This document shows, in pieces, positions 17,001 to 24,316 of a stretch of 34,242 nucleotides of DNA. The translations under genes and the position numbers were made by a program. The notes below the pieces were generated by a model. It did not search any database. It had not been told where the DNA came from and was given only the letters and a program-made list of their open reading frames with translations. The stretch's first letter is position 1; each line of letters begins with the position of its first letter. The stretch is from CAYNNP01 sp964398215 (GTDB lineage: Bacteria; Planctomycetota; Planctomycetia; Pirellulales; Pirellulaceae), in the NCBI GenBank assembly GCA_964398215.1, contig CAYNNP010000042.1:1-34242 (forward strand), in the 5' to 3' direction.

Positions 17001-18613
17001 GTCTGTTCGCGGTTGCCAAAGCACAAATCGCGATGCGGCGAGGGCTTGATGCCCAAAACTCGCTAGCTAGTTTGAAAACAAGCTTGAGTGATGACGAATT
17101 GACGGAACAGCAGAAAAAGGATTTGATTGATTTGCGTGCGGAAGTCCAGCAGTTGGTCCGCGAGCCAGTTAAATGGGGCACTCAGGTTGAGTTAGATGTG
17201 CAGACCCAGCAGACCCGGTTGAGCATCGACCTGTCGAGCGCACAAAAAGCATTCCCAACAGACCATCTTTATGGAGACGATTTTCGCGGCTGGCGATTGA
17301 GTGGCGCCCAAGACGGCACCAACCTTGTGATGCTTGATGAATACGGAGATTCGCACGCTGTTGATCCTGACAGCAAGGAAGCTCCGAAAACAACTTCTCA
17401 ACCAACAGCTAAGATCGCTGGCAACATCATGGTCAAAGTGTTGCCAGGAATCGTTTCGGTCTACGATCTTTCAAAGATCGCCATGAACCAACCAGGCGAG
17501 CTTTGGACGAAAGATTTTACCGCTGAATACGCATCCGTTTCACCCAAGTCCGATGCAATCACGTTCAGAACGACCATGCTTTGGTACCCAATGAACTCGA
17601 CGGTCTCTGGATCGATAGCAGCCGAATTTCGGGTCGGTCCTATCTTAGGTGATCGGATGATTGTCTTGGCTGGCGGTGATCTTTTGGCGCTGGATATCGC
17701 GACCGGTGAAGTCATTTGGCGAAATGGCAACGCGGCGACACGCGGATTTATTTTGGCTGACAAGGATCGGCTGGCGGTCGTCTCGAATTACCCAAAACGC
17801 ACGGAAGTGAAAAACACACTCCAGTACTTTAGTGTCCACGATGGTTCACTGCTTGAAACACGGCCATGGGAGCACGACCAAGTTTGGCATGTCAGTGGAA
17901 AGCACGTTTTGACTTCTTCGGAAAACGTTAAGGACAACACAAGCGTAGTAGAATTGATCGACCCGTTTGAAGACAAAGTGATTCTCGAACACAACGGGAC
18001 CTCCGGCAGTCGTTTGATATCCGACGGAGTTCTAACGCTAGGCAGGATCGAGTCATCTCGCTACATGGTGCTGTATGACTCCAACGGAAGAATCGTGATC
18101 TGGGACATTCCCGCTGGGACGGAACTTGCAGATCTCGAAACACAGAAATGCGACCTAGCTCGTCTTTACGTTATCGATACCGAAAAACATATCATCGTTT
18201 TGCCCAGCCATTTGACTCGCACCAAAGACTTGCACATTGTTCGCGGCAACTCCCATCGCGGTGCGCACGCAGTGTACGCGGTGTCCAAGGAAACGGGAGA
18301 ATTGGCATGGGAAGCCGACTACTCGAAAGAAGGCTGGGGCTGCACGATCGCACAACCCTATTCGTCTCCCGTCTTGATGCTATCACGGTACTGGAGTTTT
18401 CTTGATAACCCTCAGAAGCCACGCAAGATTGACCTGCAAGTTAGAGCTATCAATGCTGGAGATGGTGAGGTGTTGGTTGACAGAATGGGTCTGGAGCTGC
18501 CATCTAAGAATCCAAAGCTGGAAACAAGGGTCAATTGCGAGCCGGCACGACGTCGTGTCATTGTTCGAGTGGACAATCAAATCTTGACTTATAAATTTGG
18601 TGACGGAGAGTGA
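14099..18613 (+). CDS. Large secreted protein with two PQQ-type beta-propeller regions and a helical middle
   Basis: A 1504-residue protein with a signal peptide (hydrophobic 6-20, cleavage likely after AANA at 23). Residues ~40-310 are mainly helical. A first group of PQQ-like blades follows, each with a D-x-x-T/S-G-x-x-x-W type strand: YGIDYKTGLRVWNY (336-349), CLDPVSGDELWR (489-500), AIDLADRTLRWG, CFDLLTGEAKF and CYDVETGTRAWDL (643-655). Residues ~735-1030 are again helical and TPR-like (RNSREEAMKLLDRAWELRPG). A second blade group spans ~1060-1500 (LALDIATGEVIWRNG at 1196-1210, YAVSKETGELAWEA). The start GTG has AGGA six bases ahead. It is probably periplasmic or outer-surface; the ligand is unknown. 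It could be a scaffold like BamB or a protein-binding propeller rather than a quinoprotein enzyme, since no dehydrogenase motifs are evident. Confidence 0.85.
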   Translation: MSCLYRLSCFVVLCSLLPLAANAQVVNGSRGGAFIEAPRYIEQELRDAEESIEKKEYSDAVVRLGNLLQREMNEARDADLAGQDFFLIESGNSNSFLQSKSFLSHARKMLGELPPSALDTYELQFGALAQRMLTEASANRDWETLQTVRRKFFHTKAGYEASLILAQREILEGHPLSASLLLDAIVECPRAVNHLGPSVKLLHATASHLSERDIREFALDGGGIVNVGSKKVEWPAKDQAMIWIEDHYDIIESRDVTESAAYAFLGASANRNGVSSGQMPLSKPQWMVPTFSTDSEMRMISELERELSASGKLPAPSLCPIRVGDHLIMRTPDLLYGIDYKTGLRVWNYPWGTTNGEEVENSTAASGSRTVEDKGPKQLLMQRIWNDIPFGQISSDGERVYMIDDLSPINYVRTNPALFGRVAKPTGERGNTLSAFELATEGKLQWEQGQGSDQASLLADAFFLGPPLPLDGRLYALVEMSGGDISVVCLDPVSGDELWRQQLIAVESGGIGVDPIRRIAGATPTYHEGVLICPTGAGATVAIDLADRTLRWGMRYATKSTVRNYNSRAPKDPATFLDRWHSGNAIAYEKSVLVTSIEADKLFCFDLLTGEAKFRNMSRVQWRYVAGARDGKFLLVGNRRIACYDVETGTRAWDLAANSLPSGSQIVGRGVFGEDGYYVPTSDNVILKVSLDDGNVVSRRKTQFPLGNLIAVGGDIISQSPTMLSCALGEVDLEPRVNEALMKNPNDVDNMVRKAQLLMQRNSREEAMKLLDRAWELRPGDDEVRDLSIEAMLATLREAKSADPGLIKRLDEAIQTSEKRAELLGLQISDAIQRKQHDQAIDHILRLSNLSINDPDVTIPANRLTSDNSRDFSLDSWITARVQDVWDACDDDQKQTFVERVAEIQKKRIGDGTSILTRIVKQFEPLDTADLIDELVDRLKGENRVAELERIAIGSNSIENIKSFDASRLFAVAKAQIAMRRGLDAQNSLASLKTSLSDDELTEQQKKDLIDLRAEVQQLVREPVKWGTQVELDVQTQQTRLSIDLSSAQKAFPTDHLYGDDFRGWRLSGAQDGTNLVMLDEYGDSHAVDPDSKEAPKTTSQPTAKIAGNIMVKVLPGIVSVYDLSKIAMNQPGELWTKDFTAEYASVSPKSDAITFRTTMLWYPMNSTVSGSIAAEFRVGPILGDRMIVLAGGDLLALDIATGEVIWRNGNAATRGFILADKDRLAVVSNYPKRTEVKNTLQYFSVHDGSLLETRPWEHDQVWHVSGKHVLTSSENVKDNTSVVELIDPFEDKVILEHNGTSGSRLISDGVLTLGRIESSRYMVLYDSNGRIVIWDIPAGTELADLETQKCDLARLYVIDTEKHIIVLPSHLTRTKDLHIVRGNSHRGAHAVYAVSKETGELAWEADYSKEGWGCTIAQPYSSPVLMLSRYWSFLDNPQKPRKIDLQVRAINAGDGEVLVDRMGLELPSKNPKLETRVNCEPARRRVIVRVDNQILTYKFGDGE

Positions 18614-19284
18614 TGCGAATCGTACTCGTTGTTTCCCAGTGCTTCCTTTTTTGCTGGTTGATTAACCCTGTGACAGTTTGCAGGAGTGAACAGCCAGCGG
18701 ACGCTCTCGGAGTGGTATTCAAAGAGGACTTTGAACACGGCGCGAAGCGATGGCAATTGCTTGATCCAAAAACTTGGAAAGTGTCCCAGGCAAATGGCAA
18801 CCATTTTCTTGAAATTACAGATAGAAAGAGCGCCTACAAGCCGCCAGTAAGAAGTCCTGGCCACATCGCTTTGATCAAGGATTTGCAGCTTGAGAGTTTT
18901 GAACTCTCATTCCGAGTCAAAAGCACGAAGGACACGGGTAACCATCGCGACTGTTGCGTATTCTTTGCATTCCAGGATGCGCAGAATTTTTACTATGTGC
19001 ATTTGGGGGCGAAACCAGATCCCCATTCTGGGCAAATCATGATCGTCAAAAATGAGCCTCGTAAAGCGATCACAAAGAACACGAAGCTGACAAATTGGGA
19101 CGATGATTGGCACAAGGTAAAGCTGGTGCGACATTTCAAAAGTGGTGAAATCAAAATCTACTTTGATGACATGAGCAAGCCACACATGAAGGCGGTTGAT
19201 ACCAAGTTTGGCAGTGGCCAGGTTGGCATTGGATCATTCGATGACATGAATGCGTTTGATGATATTGTCGTAAAGAAGCTTTAG
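18613..19284 (+). CDS. Secreted concanavalin-like/DUF1080-like protein
   Basis: The product (223 residues from ATG 18613) starts with a signal peptide (RIVLVVSQCFLFCWLINPV) and continues with a beta-rich domain: VFKEDFEHGAKRWQLLDPKTW, SFELSFRVKSTKDTG, QNFYYVHLGAKPD and GQVGIGSFDDMNAFDDIVVKKL. This order of strands resembles the DUF1080/LamG jelly-roll group, which binds carbohydrate or acts on keto-sugars. The catalytic residues are not clear, so function is left open. The start ATG overlaps the stop TGA of the propeller gene by one base (in-frame GTG at 18610 also possible), so the two are translationally coupled and probably act together outside the cytoplasm. Confidence 0.75.
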   Translation: MRIVLVVSQCFLFCWLINPVTVCRSEQPADALGVVFKEDFEHGAKRWQLLDPKTWKVSQANGNHFLEITDRKSAYKPPVRSPGHIALIKDLQLESFELSFRVKSTKDTGNHRDCCVFFAFQDAQNFYYVHLGAKPDPHSGQIMIVKNEPRKAITKNTKLTNWDDDWHKVKLVRHFKSGEIKIYFDDMSKPHMKAVDTKFGSGQVGIGSFDDMNAFDDIVVKKL

Positions 19285-19316
19285 CATCTCTCGCATGCCG
19301 GCTTTAGCTCAAGTTA

Positions 19317-19331
19317 TGAGTGAAACACTCA
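19317..19331. terminator. Possible stem-loop between convergent genes
   Basis: TGAGTG, loop AAA, CACTCA form a perfect 6-bp hairpin between the jelly-roll gene and the convergent ferredoxin gene. Position favours a bidirectional terminator, but neither side has a long T-run. Confidence 0.3.
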
Positions 19332-19339
19332 CTGCAAAA

Positions 19340-19591
19340 TCACACTGCCTTTGGCGTTGTTTTCGATTTTTTAGCATTCAGATCGATGAATGATTGCCAA
19401 TCCTGTGGCACTTCATCGATTGAAAAAATCGCTTCGACAGGGCATTCGATGATACAAGCACCGCACATGGTGCATTCATCGGGGTCGATGTACAGCATTT
19501 CGTCATCCTCATGAAAACACTCTACTGGGCAGGGAATCAAGCATGATTTGTGTTTGCATCCGATACACGGTTGAGTAACCACCATTGTCAT
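19340..19591 (-). CDS. fdxA: 7Fe ferredoxin ([3Fe-4S][4Fe-4S], FdI/FdxA type)
   Basis: A soluble electron carrier of 83 residues. Cysteines lie at 9, 12, 17, 21, 25, 40, 43, 46 and 50, the same spacing as in Azotobacter ferredoxin I. There the first, third and last hold a [3Fe-4S] cluster and four others a [4Fe-4S] cluster. The motifs read CIGCKHKSCLIPCP and CTMCGACIIECP. I chose the ATG at 19591 because AGGAGA (minus strand, 19599-19604) lies seven bases ahead; a longer reading frame upstream adds nothing family-like. It diverges from the sigma factor-kinase gene with only 27-60 nt between them, depending on that gene's start. The redox partner is unknown. Confidence 0.9.
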   Translation of the reverse strand: MTMVVTQPCIGCKHKSCLIPCPVECFHEDDEMLYIDPDECTMCGACIIECPVEAIFSIDEVPQDWQSFIDLNAKKSKTTPKAV

Positions 19592-19618
19592 TTCTGTGTC
19601 TCCTGAAATAGTCTTGAA

Positions 19619-21070
19619 TTGGGGGCTCGTCGTGGAAATGAGAATCAAGCAGTGAATCCGGACAACCAAATCGAAGAAAACTCAGAAATTCCGCTCTGCA
19701 ATCAAAGCGATGCCAATCTTGTGCGTGCTTGGCAATCGGGAAGCCAGCAAGCGGCTTCAGCCTTGATGGACCGTTATGCAGCGCGATTAGTTGCATTGAT
19801 TTCAGTTCGTCTTAGCAAGCCGATCCGGCAAAGTGTTGATCCCGAAGACATCGTTCAGTCTGCCATGGGCAGTTTTTTTAACGCGGCACGGCACAACAAA
19901 ATCCAAGTCAGCCAATCGGTTTTTGTGTGGGATTTGCTGGCGGTGATCGCGCGCCGAAAACTCACGCGTGTAGTCGAAAAGTCGTTTGCGGAAAAACGCG
20001 GAGGCAATTTTCGTCGTGTGTCGTTGGAAATCAATCAAGAGATCATGCAGACAGCTAGCGATTCAAGTGACGATATCGCAGCGACGATTCTTGAAGATCT
20101 GCCGAGTGAACTTGGGCAGATTGCAATGCTACTTTGGTCTGGCTACAGCCAAACAGAGATCGCCTGCGAATTGAATATTAGCGACCGCACTGTACGGCGG
20201 CGAATAGAAAAGATTCGAGATGCTGTCGCTCCCGTTGACACAACACTGAGTAGTCAGCAATCCGAATCGAAGCCGCCAATGCTACAGCGGTACTCCTACG
20301 GTGAGTTTGTACTTGCGAAAATGATCGGCTCGGGTGGTTTTGGGAAAGTCTATCGAGCTGTGCTGCGGGAAACGCAGGCTGTGGTTGCAATAAAGTTTTT
20401 ACGAAGACAATTTTGGCAAGACGTTGAAGCAAAGAATTCGTTTCTTGCAGAAATCGCATCAGCTTCGCAAGTCTGTTCGCCGAACGTGATTCGATATTTT
20501 GGATGGGGTGAATCACCGCATGGTGGTCCATTTGTGATTTCGCAATGGATTGATGGTGTCCCACTGGATCGAATGGGGAATCTTAGCAAAGAAAAATTCG
20601 TAGATCTTCTCCAGCAGCTTTGTACCACTTTGCGTTTGGTGCATGACGCAGGAATCGTTCACGGTGACGTTACGCCGCGCAATCTTATCGTTGAAAAATC
20701 TGGTCGACTGGTGTTAACCGATTTTGGATTCGCGAGATCAAATCTTGGCGAACCAATTGCGACCGAAAGACTGGGCGGTACTCTTGGGTTCGCCGCACCG
20801 GAGCAAGTATCGCATGCGTTCGGCGAGATTAGTCCGGCGACCGATATCTATGCGATTGGTGGAATCGTACATTGGTATTTGACGGGGGCAGCGCCAAATG
20901 CAGCGACATCGATCCAAGAATCCGTCGCGTCAACGTTGGACGATGGGCAAAGAACGGTTACGACAGAAAACAAACACTTGCAGGAAATTGTTTCAGCCAC
21001 GCTTCAGGCTAGCCCTGCAAGCCGAAGCAGTTTGGCAAATCTGATCGCGATTTTGAAGCGCGTTGATTGA
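19619..21070 (+). CDS. ECF-type sigma factor fused to a Ser/Thr protein kinase
   Basis: One 483-residue frame joins two complete modules. Residues ~30-125 match sigma region 2 of planctomycete ECF factors (LMDRYAARLVALISVRLSKP, then VDPEDIVQSAMGSFF), and ~155-205 match region 4 with its helix-turn-helix (LPSELGQIAMLLWSGYSQTE, LNISDRTVRRRIEKIR). After a ~20-residue linker, a Hanks-type kinase spans 229-483: Gly loop IGSGGFGKVY (236-245), Lys259 in VAIK, catalytic loop HGDVTPRN (348-355), DFG 368-370, and GGTLGFAAPEQ with APE 393-395. The HRD arginine is Gly and the usual Lys two residues after Asp is Thr, but metal and base positions (D350, N355, D368) are kept, so activity is plausible. No transmembrane segment is seen. 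The start is uncertain: TTG 19619 or GTG 19652, neither with a strong Shine-Dalgarno. It presumably links a phosphorylation signal to promoter choice (inference). Confidence 0.88.
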   Translation: MGARRGNENQAVNPDNQIEENSEIPLCNQSDANLVRAWQSGSQQAASALMDRYAARLVALISVRLSKPIRQSVDPEDIVQSAMGSFFNAARHNKIQVSQSVFVWDLLAVIARRKLTRVVEKSFAEKRGGNFRRVSLEINQEIMQTASDSSDDIAATILEDLPSELGQIAMLLWSGYSQTEIACELNISDRTVRRRIEKIRDAVAPVDTTLSSQQSESKPPMLQRYSYGEFVLAKMIGSGGFGKVYRAVLRETQAVVAIKFLRRQFWQDVEAKNSFLAEIASASQVCSPNVIRYFGWGESPHGGPFVISQWIDGVPLDRMGNLSKEKFVDLLQQLCTTLRLVHDAGIVHGDVTPRNLIVEKSGRLVLTDFGFARSNLGEPIATERLGGTLGFAAPEQVSHAFGEISPATDIYAIGGIVHWYLTGAAPNAATSIQESVASTLDDGQRTVTTENKHLQEIVSATLQASPASRSSLANLIAILKRVD

Positions 21071-21085
21071 CGCGCATCACGTTTG

Positions 21086-23017
21086 CTAGAGTTCCAGGCC
21101 CGACTCGCCGTCCCAGAGAACGAAACCTTCGATTGCCGCATACTCCGCAAGGCCCAGTTGGTCATACCGCTGAGCCGTTTCGGAATTCCTGGCTTCCGCC
21201 CGTTGCCAAAACTCTCGCAGATCTGTTCCGGGAAACAATGCACGATCTTTCTGGGACTCGTGCTTGAAGATCGCGGCCCGTTTTCGTTCGACTTCACTTG
21301 GGCTGAGCGGTACAGCCATTTCAATTTGCTCGGGCGCCCATTCTTGCCAAGCACCGCGATACAACCAAAGCGCACAATCTGAAAACCAATCATCTTGCTC
21401 GCATCGAACATAGGCACGTAGGATCGCGCTCAAGCATGTTCGGTGCGTTCCATGGGGGTCAGACAAGTCGCCAGCCGCGTAAATTTGATGAGGCCGGATT
21501 TTGCGCATCAAGTCGATTGTGATCTCGATGTCCTCTTCTCCCAACGGCCGTTTCTTTACACGTCCAGTTTGATAGAAAGGCAAATCCAAAAAGTGCAGTT
21601 GGTCTCGAGTGACTCCGCAACAACGGGCACCCTCGCGAGCTTCGCTACGCCGAATCAATCCTTTGATGTCCTGTACTGTTTCGCTGTCGACTTGGCCTGA
21701 TTGTTTATTGCGAAGTGATTCATCAACGTGGCTTTCTAGAGTCCGCAATGCATCAGGATTGATGTCAAACCGTTCACAAAATTCAGTGACGAACTCGCTG
21801 TACTTCAAAGCATCTTCATCAAACACCGCGATATTGCCCGACGTTTGGTAGGCAACATGGACCTCGTGGCCCTGGTCGACCAATCGAATGAGTGTGCCTC
21901 CCATCGAGATCACATCATCGTCGGGGTGCGGCGAAAACACGATCACTCGTTTCGGAAAAATGTCGTCCCGGTGACCAGGCCTGTCGCCTACTTGTTTCGC
22001 GTGATCGGGTTTACCGCCAGGCCACCCCATGATGGTCGACTGCAAGTGGCGGAATACTTTCAGATTGATATCGTATGCACTTCCATGGCTTGCCAATAAG
22101 TCCTGGAAGCCTTCTTCGTTGTAATCCGCTTCGGTCAATTTCAGAATCGGCTTGCCAACGTATCCAGCCAGCGCGATAACCGCGCGTCGAATGGTTTTGT
22201 CGTTCCACTGGGTTTCGCTGACCAGCCAAGGTGAATGGACTCGAGTTAACCCACTGGCTGCAGCTTCATCCAGTACTACAGAAACGTTGCTGTGGTCTTG
22301 CAAGAACGATGCCGGAACGGATGACATGGCGGTGTTCTCAACCGTTTTGTTGATCACCGACGCTTTGCCTTCTCCGAAAGCCAGCAGGACAATTCGCTTT
22401 GCTTCAAGAATCGATTCCACGCCCATCGTGATCGCATGCCGGGGAACATTTTCGGCTCCAAAGAAATCGCTCGCCGCGTCCAGTCGCGTCACTTGATCCA
22501 GTGTGATCATTCGTGTCCGACTGTTTCGCTCCGAACCAGGTTCATTGCAACCGATATGGCCCGTACGACTAACGCCCAACAGCTGCAGATCAATTCCTCC
22601 CGCATCCTGAATTTGTTGTTCGTATTTCAAACAATAGTCCTGGACTTCTGCTTTTGCGATCGAACCGTCAGGTACATGCACTCGGCAGCGATCGATATCG
22701 ATATGGTCAATTAAGTATTCGTGCACGAACCGCGCGTAGCTCTGCAGCTGGGCGGGTTGCATCGGGAAATACTCATCCAAGCTGAACGTGATAACATTCT
22801 TGAACGAGAGTCCTTCATCGTTGTGCATGCGCACCAATTCTTCGTAGATTCCAACCGGTGTTGAACCAGTCGCTAGGCCCAGCACACAGTCTTGGCCAGC
22901 AGACGCTTTCTCGCGTATTAGGTTGGCGATTTCATGGGCGACTGCCTGGCTGGCTAACGACGCGCGCTTGAAAATCTGGACAGGAATCCTCTCTCGACAT
23001 GTACTTGGCGACTGCAT
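21086..23017 (-). CDS. Fusion of NagB-like (glucosamine-6-phosphate deaminase-like) and PIG-L deacetylase domains
   Basis: Two enzyme domains in one chain of about 640 residues; numbers below count from the upstream ATG at 23032. Residues ~18-290 are NagB-like: ATGSTPVGIYEEL (54-66), FSLDEYFP with D86, and GVSRTGHIGCNEPGS (153-167). In E. coli NagB the latter carries D141, H143 and E148; here His159 and Glu164 are kept but the Asp is Thr157. Residues ~360-620 are a PIG-L/LmbE zinc deacetylase: SPHPDDDVISMGG (367-379) and GDLSDPHGTHR (521-531), supplying the HPDD base and zinc ligands. Proteins of this architecture are known in Bacteroidetes and planctomycetes. I prefer ATG 23017, with AAGGA five bases ahead; ATG 23032 would add five residues. 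It follows the ROK kinase by 40-55 nt, so an amino-sugar operon is likely. Confidence 0.9.
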   Translation of the reverse strand: MQSPSTCRERIPVQIFKRASLASQAVAHEIANLIREKASAGQDCVLGLATGSTPVGIYEELVRMHNDEGLSFKNVITFSLDEYFPMQPAQLQSYARFVHEYLIDHIDIDRCRVHVPDGSIAKAEVQDYCLKYEQQIQDAGGIDLQLLGVSRTGHIGCNEPGSERNSRTRMITLDQVTRLDAASDFFGAENVPRHAITMGVESILEAKRIVLLAFGEGKASVINKTVENTAMSSVPASFLQDHSNVSVVLDEAAASGLTRVHSPWLVSETQWNDKTIRRAVIALAGYVGKPILKLTEADYNEEGFQDLLASHGSAYDINLKVFRHLQSTIMGWPGGKPDHAKQVGDRPGHRDDIFPKRVIVFSPHPDDDVISMGGTLIRLVDQGHEVHVAYQTSGNIAVFDEDALKYSEFVTEFCERFDINPDALRTLESHVDESLRNKQSGQVDSETVQDIKGLIRRSEAREGARCCGVTRDQLHFLDLPFYQTGRVKKRPLGEEDIEITIDLMRKIRPHQIYAAGDLSDPHGTHRTCLSAILRAYVRCEQDDWFSDCALWLYRGAWQEWAPEQIEMAVPLSPSEVERKRAAIFKHESQKDRALFPGTDLREFWQRAEARNSETAQRYDQLGLAEYAAIEGFVLWDGESGLEL

Positions 23018-23072
23018 CTGAATCCTTTTCATTTACCGTTGAAGCCTGCGACGTTGGATCGCATCATTATGT

Positions 23073-24077
23073 TCAAAGACCACTACAGATTGACTTGGCC
23101 AACATTCCTGCGCCAATCATGCCAGCATCATTTCCAAGGCTGGCAAATTCGATTTTGATGTTTTCACCCACTTGCACCAAGGTAGAAGACTTCACACTTG
23201 CACGCACTGCTGCCAAAAATCGTTCACCAACAATCGAATCGGCGCCGCCGAATGTCATTGCACCACCCAAAAGAACCACGGCAGGGTCAATCACTTGTCC
23301 CATCAGTCCTATCGCGCGGCCAATGTAGACAGCAGTTTGGTCAATCACTTGCAGACAAGTGTTATCTCCACTTTCGGCACGTTGGGCAACATCGAGTGGT
23401 GTGAAATCTTGATGAAGCCAAGGGTCATCAGCATCAACGGCCTTGAGCAATTCTCGCGTTCGGCGCACCACACCGTTGGCACCGGCATACGTTTCCAGGT
23501 GTCCCTTGCTACCACAGGTACATTCCAGGGCGGAATCTGAAAAGTCGATTGTGATATGTCCCAATTCACCTGCACAGCCATGATCACCGCCACAAGGACC
23601 GCCGCCGACAACAACCCCACAGCCAACACCGGTACCAAGCGTCACGAGCCCTAGCGACGCGTTTTGCATTTGCCGAATCGCGTGTTCAGCAAAGGCTGCT
23701 CCATTTGCGTCATTCACAACGATCGACTTTAGTTGGCTAACATCGGCCAGTTGGTCGCGCAGCGGTACGCCCTGCCAACCTGGAAGGTTGACAACCTCCT
23801 TCAAAACAAACGAGTTGGTATCCAAGACTCCCGGAACTGCGACGCCTGCGGCTAGCAATCGCTGACTGTTTGCCGTGGCTTTCAGCGTCTTGTTGGCGAA
23901 GTCCACTGCGAAACGAAAAACATTCTCTGGCGAACCCAGTTCAGTTGTCGCTTTGCGAGAACGATGGACAATCGAGCCACGTTTGTTGACCAACCCGACT
24001 TTTACATCCGTGCCGCCAACATCAATGCCCAAGAACAGGCCGGCGGAATCGTCCGCGTCTGACATTTTTGCGCTCAT
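23073..24077 (-). CDS. ROK family sugar kinase (glucokinase or N-acetylglucosamine kinase type)
   Basis: The 334-residue product has the ASKHA nucleotide motif LGIDVGGTDVKVGLV (D19-T23), NDANGAA with the probable catalytic Asp123, and TLGTGVGCGVVVGG (146-159). The ROK zinc site reads GELGH(174)...C(186)TC(188)GSKGH(193)LE; the fourth ligand, normally Cys in CGxxGC, is His193. It phosphorylates a hexose at O6, but the exact sugar cannot be read from the sequence. The next gene processes amino-sugar phosphates, which favours glucosamine or N-acetylglucosamine (inference). The start at 24077 has no clear Shine-Dalgarno; ATG 24065 is an alternative. Confidence 0.9.
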   Translation of the reverse strand: MSAKMSDADDSAGLFLGIDVGGTDVKVGLVNKRGSIVHRSRKATTELGSPENVFRFAVDFANKTLKATANSQRLLAAGVAVPGVLDTNSFVLKEVVNLPGWQGVPLRDQLADVSQLKSIVVNDANGAAFAEHAIRQMQNASLGLVTLGTGVGCGVVVGGGPCGGDHGCAGELGHITIDFSDSALECTCGSKGHLETYAGANGVVRRTRELLKAVDADDPWLHQDFTPLDVAQRAESGDNTCLQVIDQTAVYIGRAIGLMGQVIDPAVVLLGGAMTFGGADSIVGERFLAAVRASVKSSTLVQVGENIKIEFASLGNDAGMIGAGMLAKSICSGL

Positions 24078-24316
24078 GCTGAAAGAAATTAAGATCGATT
24101 TTTAAAGTACGCGTATATTAGTCCAAGATTAAGTTTCGTGCGCTAGCCCAGAATCCATGGAACTTAGCTTTGCTTGGGCGCAGGTTCGTTAGTCTCCCCC
24201 CGAATACGTGGAAAAGACAGCATCATTTGCTCAGGCCATTCCCAAGAACGTGGAAGTCTATCTTTGACTCAGTGTATAATGCGTCGGGGTGATTGATCTC
24301 TTCTTTGCAAACTCTA

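Noticed and set aside
14099..18613. Calling the propeller protein a PQQ-dependent dehydrogenase
   Set aside because: Blade motifs are present, but the two groups are interrupted by helical repeats and no quinoprotein active-site disulfide or metal motif is visible.
24265..24280. TTGACT and TATAAT ahead of the PEP-CTERM protease gene as a promoter
   Set aside because: The boxes are only five bases apart, which is not workable for sigma70. TATAAT alone may be a -10, but the -35 region at proper spacing does not match.
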